Source: Pachyseris speciosa (taxonomy: Eukaryota; Cnidaria; Anthozoa; Scleractinia; Pachyseridae). Taken from it: a stretch of 64,000 bases of DNA. The DNA lies in NCBI GenBank assembly GCA_016490735.1, contig JAEMWC010000162.1, positions 597,001 through 661,000 on the forward strand. Direction: 5' to 3'. The first letter of the stretch is position 1, and every line of letters starts with the position of its first letter. Both the position numbers and the translations under genes were made by a program. The notes beneath the pieces are model-generated. The model saw nothing but the letters and a program-made list of their open reading frames with translations, did no database searches and was not told the origin of the DNA. Below are positions 54,574 through 64,000 of this stretch, piece after piece.

Positions 54574-57099
54574 GTATGACATTCGATTTTCGCTGTGTCC
54601 TGATTTGTCTCCACTCTCTTTCGTACACTCACGTAACCCAGCACGTTCCTATGTTGTTGCGTAAAAGGCAACGGTCATTTCGATTAAACAGTCTAGTTTT
54701 TCTTGGCACCTCGGTAACACCAAAAAAATTCGCTGTAAGGTCAGACTTCTTCAAATGAAATGGAGGTGTCTGTCGGATGACAGTTGATTTGTGTTCACCA
54801 ATGCGATGTGGCAGAGCTAGTCGGGTTTAATCAATCCGCTCTGTATGACTGGTATGCATGACGTAATCTGTTTGAAGGGAATAATATTAAAGTAGTAGAT
54901 AATCATCATCTCTTTCACTTCTATCAAAGACTTGACTAACTATTCCGGATGGCAAGGCTTCCTCGATCAAGCGAAGTACGCGATGTATGGACTATATGAT
55001 CTGTGAGGGGATGAAACAAAAAATTAAAATTCGACATCACCATGCCAACCGTTGCTTTGTTAAAGATAACGTCTTTCATTTCAAGGGTGAAATAATTTTC
55101 TTCGGTTTGAATAAAGGCTCCATTTATATATCAATTTCGCAATTATTCATAACAGCATAATATTTTGGGGGTAGTAATCCATAAGGAGGAAAAAGGAGAA
55201 TACGAGATGGTGTTACGTTTCTGCGAGTGTAAAAAGTATTTCAAATTTGCATTCCTTATAATGTTTACTTTGCATATACGAAGCGAGGGATTATTCTTCC
55301 TCCAGAGGAAGTCTTCTACCTTAGTGTTAGTCTACCCCAGGGGTCATTCTTTTACAAATAATAACGGAAGAAGAAACAGCAAATAGAAACATGGTTAGTA
55401 CAATGCAATATAAGGTGATTTTGCTAAAGGGAAACCGTGAGATATTTCACTGTCTATCTCTCTCTATATTTAATTTCAGGACCGTTTCGCTGACGCAAAG
55501 ACACTTCCAGCAATCGATAAACAGGAAGACTATGAGCTGACAGGATTCCACGAAAACGGCGGGAAGACTCTTCTGAAGTTTAAGAGAAAATTTGACACGT
55601 GTGACCCACGGGACATGAAGTTTGAGGTAATCCACTCTGTGTAAACGTGGGACTGAAAAGCGTTTGTCAAATGTCATGTGATAATTTGTTGCATTCTTTT
55701 CTCTTTTCAGGAGGGTTCCACCAGGGTCCTGTTTGCGTATCACTCTGAAGAGCCAGTCTCACCAAAGAACATGAAATATCACGAATTTAGAGGCTCTAAA
55801 ACCATCTTGCTGCTGAACAGCATGGAGAGACGAAATGTTGACGAATCAGGCTGGAAAAAATTCAACGTTGTTGGAAAGAATGTAGGTAACACTTAGAGAC
55901 CCAAGTAGTGTATAGTATGTATACCTTTTTCCCAAGCTTTTCCGTTTTAACATGTAATGTTATGGCAACCCTTTCTTTTGTTTGAAAGGTTTCAACTCAG
56001 TACCCGTACATACACAACGAAGAATTTAAGACTAGGAATTGCATATGACGGCCCAAGATTTTAATTTTGGTTTTATTCTGCTTTTATCATGTACTAAATG
56101 AGTCTGAAAATATTAAATTCATATATTTGGACTGTGCATTAAAAAATGGAGATGTCAATGATCGTTTTATGAACACATGAGTTTTTTTGGGTTTGGGGTG
56201 TATCCGTTGAAATCAAATTGCCTATAGAAGGCAAGCTTCGATTTCCTTGGCTACAACATTTTTGCGACCTATGATCAAAGTTTGCTTTCTCATTGGTTTC
56301 CTAACAACAGCTGTTACCATAGCAACGTTAACGCGTGGCCGCTAATTTTGAAAATGGTCTATTATCCCGAAATCCAGTCAGACACTTCACAACGAAACTT
56401 ACAGTGTAAACTACTCAAGGACAACAGGTTATAGGCCAAATCAGAAAAAAAATCTGTGGTCAGCGTTTCAGTTAAATTGCAAATAAAGTTTTGAAGGCCA
56501 TTTTTTGTTTCATTCCTGAATTTTTTTTAAAGCTTTACAGGGAAATATTTAACTTTTGCACTTTTGTTTTCTCTTTTCAAGGAATTGGTATGGTAGCAAA
56601 AACGTTCTAAATTCACATTGAGCATCCTAGGTAGCTGTGATTTGTTGATCGGTTTCTAAATAAAATTCAAAAGTAAGTAGGGAAAGAAAAAAAAAACAAT
56701 GCTAGTGGTGCTCAGGGAGGTTAAAGGTCAGTTTACGTAAAGGGTGATAACCGTCTTGTTTCTTTTTTTTTTTCTTTCTTTCTATTAAGGTAACCATTCC
56801 TTCAAGTGACACCACCTATTGGTGTTCTCTGGTGAAAGTCCCTGAGCTGCAGTCCAAACATCATATCACCAAGGTACTTTCGACCACTTACACCTGCTCC
56901 ATCATATCTGCTTTCAAGTTCGGTTATAAATTTTGCTAATGGGCCCTTTGCAGCTGGTCAGTCACGTGGTACAAGAACGCCATGCTGGAGGGCAAGCAAC
57001 GCACTGATGGCAATTTTCTTTGTTTGTCTTGCCCCAGTGCCTTATCTAGATAGCAAACAGTAATTACGTTACAAATGGACCCCCAACTTAAAAAACATG

Positions 57100-57157
<58 letters not shown>

Positions 57158-60100
57158 GATTCTCTCCAGTTTTTCTACTGGGTAATGTTGATTGTGTCTC
57201 AGCAACACCCCGTAGGTTAGAGACACAACACTTTCCGCAACAGGTGAGCAGTTCCAAGAATGGCCGATAATTGTACACTTCCAAGGAAGTCAGGTACATC
57301 GAGCTTGCCAACCAGGTCTTTGCACTTTTCGATATGCTTCCAAGAGCACCAATCACGATAGGTATTATTGTGACTTTCGAGGCCTTATGAATCCTTCTGA
57401 TTTCAAATGCTAGTTCCTTGTACTAATTATTATCATTATTATTATTATTATTATTATTAAGCGGTCGTCACTATGGCGACGCGCCGCTTCTAGCATTACT
57501 CGTTTTTTTCTCTCGTAGTCCCCAGTCACGCCGTACTCCGCTCGGCCAGAGTAAGAAACAATGAGATAAATAAATAAATTGAACGCGGGACCTTCAGATT
57601 ACAACCCTCATAGTCTGCTCCTTATCCGATTGCGCCACCCAGAGATCTCTTACGTTAAACAGAGAATTTTGTAGTAATTATAGTAACGTCACTGGGCCGG
57701 TCACGCATAGCCTCTTTAAAAGCCTTTTCAACAGAAATGTTAAAGGGTTCAGAGTCACGAATCGAATTTGTAAAAAGAAATGTTTAGTCAGAATTGAATT
57801 ATTCCAATGTACATCCCATAGCAAAGGAATTTATTTGAGAGCATTTCATTTCATCGGTTCAATCTTCACCGGCTGTTTTGGCTCGCGAATTTCCAAAGAA
57901 TTATTAACATATTTCCTTGTCAAATTGGAAAATCGCTTCACAGCTTAAGCGCTGACAAGAAAAACCAAACAAACAAAAAAAAAAAAAGAAATAAAAAAAA
58001 GAAAAAAGAAAAGAAAAGAAAAGAAAGGAAAACAAGTGAAAAGAAAAATAAAAAAAGACAGGAGTTCAAAGAAAAACTTTGACTTCGCCGGCAATACAAT
58101 GGACTCGCATGTTCAGGTTCTCAAACGATTGCACCACCTAGTCGTAAGTTGTATAGTACACATGATGGAATTTTAATCATTGGGAGTCACTCATCGTCTG
58201 TAGTGTTGACAGAAAGGCTCTTCAACAAAAATGTTTCTTTGTTAAATTGCAAAATCGCTTTACAGGTTAAGCGTTGATAGGAGAAAAAAAAAAACCAAAA
58301 ACAAAAACAAAACAACAACAACAACAACAAAAACTAAAACACAGGCAGGTAGAAAAGTCAGACCGGATCAACTCGGACTGCCAGTCCGGGTCGGATCAAC
58401 TCGGATAGACTCGGATCATAAATTAGAAAAACGAAAAAAAAAAACAAAAAAAAAAATGAAAGTTTTGCCCATATAAAAAGAAAAGGAATTAGAAAAACTG
58501 GAAATTATACCATTTGTAGGTTAAAATTCTTTTCAGAAATAGGTCAAACAAAGTAAGCCTTGCAACGTTTTCTCCGTGGCGTTGCTTACTAGTGCCAGTT
58601 CCTCTCGGGTCAAGTTTTGAACACGTGGACCGGATCAACGGCCGGATCAACACGGCCGCCAGTTCGGGTCGGATCAACTTGGATCGGCTCGAATCAACCC
58701 GGGTCATAAATAAGCAATAAAATAAAATTAGAAAAACTGAAAGTTTTACCATTTTTAGGTTAAAATTCCTTTCAGGAATAGGCCAAATGAAGGAAGCCTT
58801 GAAACGCTTCTCTGTGACGTTCACTCGCCATTTTGCTCACTAGTGCTAGTTCCTCTCGAACCAAGCTACGAACTCGTACGGTTGCATGCTCCCCACCAAT
58901 TTTTGATGATAAACAACTTAAAGTTCAACTCAGAGTTAGTTCGACGGTAAAGAACTTCCTTTTCCCGACGCAACTTCGAGTTCGTAACTTGTGACAAAAA
59001 GCAACGGTATCCGGTCGATTAGCCCCTGGTCTGTTAGCCCCAACCAGACGTCGATTAGCCCCCAACCTAAAGGCTATTATCCCCCACGTAAGCTTTAAGC
59101 CCCCAAACAAAAACGTATCTGTAAACCTCAGTAAACTACATTTGGGCATACATGACCACGATAGGACTGCACTAAAGGAACAAAGTTTACCTGCATAGTT
59201 TTCGTTCTTGTTAGAATACGATCAAACGTTAGTTGTCGTGCGTGAAAACGATAAAAAATCTCGTTCCTCTGACACACGCAATTAGGCTTCTCGACTACAA
59301 ACGCAAACAAACACATCCAGTTCAATCTCGAACGGCCGATCACTTTCACAAATACACGAGTTGTCGTGCGTGAGTACGATCGAAAATCTCGTTCCTGTGA
59401 CACACGAAATTTGGCTTCTCGGTGATAACCAACCCATTCCTCTACAGTCAACTCCCTCATAGCAACCACTCCTCGTAAGCGACCACTTCCCTTAAGCGAC
59501 TGTAAATAAGCGTTTTTTTTAGAGCTCTCTGGTAAGAAGTTATGTAAGTTATGTAATATGTTAGTTAGTTGTTTGTATGTTGTTTGTTGCAATTAAAATG
59601 GACGCGAGGACTTTGTACATTGTATTTGAAAAGTTGTTAATGAAGCGCTATGGAGAAAAAATAATGAATGAATTGAAGAACACGGCATCATCTGTAGCCA
59701 TCATTTCCAAATTTCAATTCAATCTGGATCTAATTAACCATTACCAACCCCTAATTCGCTCTTTAAAAAATAAGCAAATATGCACATTCTTAGTGACTGA
59801 AACTATCATTTTCTTGGAATGAGGCAAATTCATTGAGAAAGATGGCCTAGATAGTACCTTCCTCGGTTCATCTGGGTCTATGATGTGATCTGTAGATCGA
59901 TGGAACGTGTAACGAAACCACGAGTTCCCGGCGTAACTTGAAATAAAATTTAAGGAAATGAATTTTAACCTACAAATGGGTAAAACTTTCAGTTTTTCTA
60001 ATTTTTTCTAATAATTGTTTGAGTGAGCGAGCTCAAAACTGAACCAGAGTGTTCAGAAGGGCAGCGTGCCTTTGCAGAGTTGAGCGAGACCGTCTCTGAA

Positions 60101-60862
60101 CCAGCGTGTTCAAATTGGCCAGCGTGCCACAATTGTCTGTTCAAGTCAAACTTATTTACTGGCTAGCGTGCCACTCGTTAGTCTTTCGCCAAAGTGCTGA
60201 AAATTATAAACCAGACTTTACTCTCGTAGAAATTACACGTTGCTCAATGAAAAGAGAGCGTCGATATTCGTGACCCAATAACAAAGTTGACAAATTTTTA
60301 TCACGAATTATTACACCTTTAATTTTATAAACGTTAGAATCGAAAGAAATCATATTAGCGTTCTGTCTATCCAGGTCAACACTGTGTATAAATGTAAACT
60401 TCAAATTCAAGTAGTTTTTCAAATATAAATCAACTGTTTAAATGATGTATGAATTTAAACTATGTATCTCTGTTTCCATTGACATCTTTGTTTCATCCTC
60501 GCCTTCGTTTCCCTTGCCTTCTGCACTGCCTTTACCGTTAAGCCAATCTGCCACGAAGCCGGAATTCTTCTCTCAGCTGTTCTCTTTAAAATCATCCATA
60601 AAATTTGCCACGTTTATCACGACTCGTGCAACCACTGAGTCAAGCAACATGACATTGAGGCTAGCGATCAAATCCCCCACCCTCTTGAAGGCTATGGTTA
60701 TCAAATTTCCTCCCCCCGGAAGGAAACCGGGTCAAATGCACGGGGTATGCCCGGGAGGGGATTGTTGAATCTTCGATTTGACTGGTACATAGCTGCTCTA
60801 CAAACTTGCAAATTATGTATTATATTGGCTGTCTCGTTGGCACTTAGCGATAGCTAGTACTA

Positions 60863-60901
<39 letters not shown>

Positions 60902-63900
60902 GTGACGTTGGTGATGACGGTGACAGCACATAGTAATAACGATGATGACAATGTTCCACTCGAGCCAAACACTAATGTAGCTCCGAAAAACTAGAACGAA
61001 ATATTAATTTCCTTAGCTATGATTGGCTTGATTAATAAGCGGCCATGGGATATCGGCCATAATGCCACATAGCCATGAAATCGTCTGCTGGTTTTTATTG
61101 CAACATAAAATCCGCACGATCTACTTCTAGTGATAATTTCATGGCAGTATCGACAAAGCTTCATTAATCGTTATTTATGTTATCAATTCATTTTCAGGTT
61201 GTACCTTACGTACAAAAAGGAAATGAGGCTTTCGTCCATCATTTACTTTTGTACGAGTGCCATGGCAACTTTAATGAGAGCTATTTTGATGAAGGCGCGC
61301 CGTGTAACAGGCGTGCCAATATGCCATATCTGAGATGCCGTGGTGATCCACTAATCAGCGCATGGGCAATAGGAGGAGAGGTAACGGTGCACCAGAAATT
61401 AATGTTCACCGAGGTTCACCGACCGTTTGTAAATGTAAAAAGGGAAACGTATATTATTTTGTGCTCGACTCGATTATCATAATATAAACTGCCACGAGAT
61501 GGTGTGAAATCAGAAATAAAGTGCCAATGGCAATTCGCGCTACAGACATTGCTACATTCATAAAAGTGATGACTGATGGCCACTTTCACAACCAAAATAC
61601 CTACCTAATAAGGTGTCTGTATTGTACGGAGAGTTGTATTGGTGCATATGCAGTCGGCGCAACAAATTTATGAAAGAGTAAATGGGAAAAAGGAAGCAAA
61701 GAAGCTGGATATGCAAAAAATACAAAAAAAAGCGAATAAGTAACATGAGGGTAGGAGGGCTCGCCATTTCATAGTTGAATTTTTACATTTACAATTGAAT
61801 ATCTTGAGCGCGTTGTAACAATGTTATCTTGGTAGCTGGTTTAGCTGATCTCCCATGAATTGCTTTTCTCAGGGCATTTATTATCCTCAGCATGCTGGAT
61901 ATCCTATAGGAGGAAGTTATTCGCCAAAGGCGTTTATGATGGAAATGCACTATGACAACCCCGAAGGCAAAGTGGGTAAGCTTCAATAGGTTTGATTTAC
62001 CGGAAACGTCTTCTTGTTATTGTTTCCTTTCTCCGCAATGGAAAACCTGAATCGCCGTGGGGTTGATCTAACATACATTGATTTAAACTTTGCTGTCATT
62101 ACTCCTTTGCTCACCAACGAATTCAAACACTTTCCCGCTGTGATGTCCATAACAATGGCTAGTCTTAAGCCTGGTGTGAGCCCTTGCTGCGTCTTCACAC
62201 GGTTTCCCAAAATTAAACCCGTCCAGCGGATTTCACAATAAAATAATAAAATAAAACAAAATAAATAAATAAATAAATAAAAACTTATGAAAGGAAGTGG
62301 ATAGAGGACAATTGTAAGTGTTCATCAATTTTAAGCTTCACTGTTATGGTTAGAAGATGGAAAGGCTTTCTACCAGAAGTAATCGTGTACAGCTACGTTC
62401 CTAAATTAAGGCTTGCTTCAATTACAACGAGGCGCGTGATTTTGAGATTCTGGAACAACGAAGTTAGGTCGGTCGTTCGTTAGAAACTGATTAAACTCTT
62501 ATCACACGTATTCTAGGCCTTTGTACCATTTGGAATCTATAGCAAGGATTCCTGGCAAAGTTAGGTCATTCCTGATTGCTCTTTCCCTCCGTTCTGTAAT
62601 TTAACGATGCTGGTTTTGTTATATTTAGGGGTACAAGACAGCTCGGGTTTGAGTATATACTACACTGATAAGCTGCGACAATATGATTCCGGGGTATTAG
62701 CTGTGGGCGTCGGAGTAAGTAGCTGGCATGTTATTCCTCCGAAAGAGAACAACTGGTTGTCTGTTGGCTACTGCATGCACCAATGTACAGAGGTGAGCTT
62801 GAGAACAGTTTAAACTTCTTTCATACAAATCCTTTTTCCGTAAAGGGCCAGTAGGTATTGTTGTAAAATCGTCATGGTGAGGAAGAGAAAGGGACTTTCA
62901 TACAGGATTTCATGATAGCTATTTGGAAAATAATCCAAGGACTAAAGAAATGTCCAAATGACTGTTCGGTTGTGTATTTTTGATGGAGACACAACGTTAT
63001 TAATGTGTCAATAGAATGATAGCCCAGGGTTAAACCCTCAGTACTAATTAAAGACACCAAGCTACTTACCTACGAGAAAAATACATGACATTTTGATTAC
63101 GAAAGTAAATTTGCATAAAGCATGAATAAAAGATGTATCAAGATAGACGGGGTTATTTTTCTGGTTTATCTGAGCTCAGTTTTTTTCTTTGACGTGTTTT
63201 CCTCGCTGAGAAACTGTTTTAGCAGGTGATTTTTTGAAGACTATTAAAGCTTGTTAAGAAAAAAAAAAAGATTCATTTACGCGAGAGTACCTAACTTGGC
63301 AAATGCAAGCTAACCTAACTTTTTATTCTCTCTTAGCCTTTATTCAAAAATACCGGATTACCTGGTGGTGGAATCAATATATTTGCTTCTGGACTTCACA
63401 CCCACTTAGCAGGTTAGCGTAGTATTACTACATATAGATAGGATAACCTTAAAATGGAGCTCCCAGGGCCGTGACCCCATTCAAGAATATAGTCAAACAC
63501 CCACTGACCCATTCGCTTCCAAGGGTTTTTTGTTTTAGTTACAAGTAAAATCGCTGAGCACCAGCGAACACTTGGGCAGTCGGTAAGGACGTATATAGCC
63601 CATAGCAGAAAACCAATTTACATTAGTTCGCTGGTTTGTTTTGAACAAAATTAACCAGAGAACTGTGTGAGATTCATTGTTTGTACAAACAGTACGCATT
63701 GTTTAAGTACAATGAGCCTGCAGTAGTTGGCTCCATGCTTTTATGGTCAGCCTCATAACATAACATAACATAACATAACATAACATAACATAACATAACA
63801 TAACATAACATAACATAACATAACATAACATAACATAACATAACATAACATAACATAACGATAAGCCTAGCGATGAGCCTAGACTATCAACAATGGAGCT

Positions 63901-64000
63901 GCTTTATTCTTTGATGTTTCCTTTAGGTCGTGCTTCCTGGACAAAGCATGTTCGTAACGGGAAAGAACTCCCCGAGATTGCTCGGGATAATCACTACGAC
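54304..64000 (+). CDS. MOXD1: MOXD1-like copper monooxygenase, gene B (exons 1-9, 3' part outside window)
   Basis: Exons 54304-54573, 55480-55626, 55711-55881, 56790-56873, 61198-61380, 61873-61975, 62629-62792, 63337-63412 and 63927 to the window end. All have AG/GT borders and compatible phases. The product starts with a signal peptide (MVTLAFFIFLAAFRCAVSA), followed by a DOMON domain (exons 1-3) and the first part of the copper monooxygenase region with FVHH, EMHYDNP and HTH ligands. The family hydroxylates substrates in the secretory pathway using copper, oxygen and a reductant such as ascorbate; the substrate here is unknown. Gene A lies upstream in the same orientation, so these are tandem paralogues. 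All residues expected for copper binding up to the window edge are present. Confidence 0.92.
55480..55626 (+). CDS. MOXD1: Gene B exon 2
   Basis: TTTCAG acceptor, GTAATC donor, phase 0. DRFADAKTLPAIDKQEDYEL then LLKFKRKFDTCDPRDMKFE; the D-Y-x-L and F-x-T-C-D motifs are shared by DBH and MOXD1. Confidence 0.92.
55711..55881 (+). CDS. MOXD1: Gene B exon 3
   Basis: CTTTTCAG acceptor, GTAGGT donor, 57 codons. EGSTRVLFAYHSEEP begins it and RRNVDESGWKKFNVVGKN ends it, completing the DOMON domain and linker. Confidence 0.9.
56790..56873 (+). CDS. MOXD1: Gene B exon 4
   Basis: ATTAAG acceptor, GTACTT donor, 28 codons. VTIPSSDTTYWCSLVKVPEL and SKHHITK: the TTYWC motif opens the N-terminal monooxygenase domain. 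It joins exon 5 as HHITK-VVPYV. Confidence 0.92.
57074..57420 (-). mobile_element. LINE 3' fragment with (AAT)n tail
   Basis: Minus-strand frame with KELAFEIRRIHKASKVTIIP, IVIGALGSISK and LLTCCGKCCVSN resembles the C-terminal tail of a widespread invertebrate LINE (the IPVVIGALG motif). It ends in an (AAT)n tract at 57103-57156, a 3' tail typical of such elements. 5' truncated; intron 4 of gene B. Confidence 0.65.
57424..57655 (-). mobile_element. tRNA-headed SINE with (AAT)n tail
   Basis: On the minus strand the 5' end (about 57650-57580) is tRNA-like with GGGTGGCGCAATCGGATAAG and AATCTGAAGGTCCCGCGTTCAA, close to A and B boxes. A body of about 110 bp follows, then an (AAT)n tail at 57424-57461. 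This is a compact, complete-looking SINE. Confidence 0.65.
58083..58143 (-). repeat. tRNA-like repeat, copy B (B box deleted)
   Basis: Paralogue of 447-524. CGCCGGCAATACAATGG shows that about 16 bases including GGTTCGAACC are missing, while the A-box side is intact. Confidence 0.6.
60864..60900. repeat. (ATT)n microsatellite
   Basis: Uninterrupted ATT run, paralogue of 11970-12006. Confidence 0.92.
61198..61380 (+). CDS. MOXD1: Gene B exon 5
   Basis: Same borders as gene A exon 5. FVHHLLLYECHGNFNESYFD; copper-A histidines retained. Confidence 0.92.
61873..61975 (+). CDS. MOXD1: Gene B exon 6
   Basis: GIYYPQHAGYPIGGSYSPKA then EMHYDNPEGKV; keeps the family-typical Pro after GIYY. Confidence 0.92.
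62629..62792 (+). CDS. MOXD1: Gene B exon 7
   Basis: GVQDSSGLSIYYTDKLRQYD to VGYCMHQCTE; two replacements relative to gene A. Confidence 0.92.
63337..63412 (+). CDS. MOXD1: Gene B exon 8 (copper-B His-Thr-His)
   Basis: PLFKNTGLPGGGINIFASGL followed by HTHLAG; TCTTAG acceptor, GTTAGC donor. Confidence 0.92.
63754..63859. repeat. (CATAA)n microsatellite, copy B
   Basis: Paralogue of 16591-16694. The reverse strand spells repeated MLCYV codons, which is not a gene. Confidence 0.95.
63927..64000 (+). CDS. MOXD1: Gene B exon 9 (cut by window end)
   Basis: RASWTKHVRNGKELPEIARD and NHYD before the sequence ends. Comparison with gene A predicts four more codons in this exon. Confidence 0.9.

Larger units (their letters stand above)
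57695..64000. repeat. Segmental duplication, copy B
   Basis: Partner of 1-16847. It lacks the 2059-3385 element, the L2-like element, the 8406-10444 added unit and the hAT-like MITE of copy A, and so represents the uninterrupted arrangement. The A/B offset is 57694 at the left and 47165 across exons 7-9, the difference being material added to copy A. Confidence 0.9.

Noticed and set aside
63674..63856. Repetitive MLCYV protein frame
   Set aside because: Reverse-strand reading of the CATAA microsatellite.
1..64000. CRISPR array, bacterial operon or phage content
   Set aside because: No spaced direct-repeat arrays of CRISPR type, no ribosome-binding-site-led gene clusters; introns and eukaryotic retroelements throughout.

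Overview
This is eukaryotic genomic DNA: GT-AG introns, one split host gene family and a very dense load of transposable elements, with no operons. The gene and repeat mix (a DBH/PHM-type copper monooxygenase with a DOMON domain; L2/CR1-, L1/Tx1-, Penelope-, Gypsy- and DIRS/Ngaro-type elements; many palindromic MITEs) suggests an invertebrate, most likely an anthozoan cnidarian such as a stony coral. That assignment is inference from content, not a database match. HOST GENES: Two tandem copies of a MOXD1-like (DBH-like monooxygenase) gene lie on the + strand. Gene A enters from the left: its exons 5-14 (12316-31662) are present through the stop codon, and exons 1-4 are inferred to lie before base 1. 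Gene B begins with a signal peptide at 54304 and runs through exons 1-9 to the window end. Joining B exons 1-4 (224 codons) to A exons 5-14 (383 codons) gives about 607 residues, the length expected for MOXD1. All splice phases agree. LAYOUT: 1-12315 is intron 4 of gene A. It is the paralogue of gene B intron 4 (56874-61197) but is swollen by a 1.3 kb element (2059-3385), a full-length L2-like retrotransposon (3598-8164) and a duplicated repeat unit (8406-11596). 12316-17207 holds exons 5-10, with a hAT-like MITE in intron 5. 17208-31506 holds large introns carrying a short-LTR Gypsy element, tRNA-like repeats, an eroded APE-type LINE, a Penelope fragment with a hammerhead-like motif, and a TIR element enclosing a minisatellite; exons 11-14 lie among them. 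31663-54303 is intergenic. It is dominated by an L2-like LINE interrupted by a solo LTR, a MITE and a 13.9 kb Ngaro-type tyrosine-recombinase retrotransposon (39782-53684). The Ngaro element is itself interrupted by a full-length L1/Tx1-like element (45940-51775) and by an unidentified + strand ORF cassette with a hairpin and iterated motifs (about 43650-44890). 54304-64000 is gene B. HOW IT FITS: Because gene B introns keep the uninterrupted sequence, the window gives exact empty sites for several insertions, so those insertions can be placed after the gene duplication or read as losses from B. Between the two genes the matched introns 6 and 7 differ by only about 1%, while exons 5-8 differ by about 3%, mostly by amino-acid replacements. 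Retroelement reading frames are mostly broken; ORF1 of each full-length LINE is intact.
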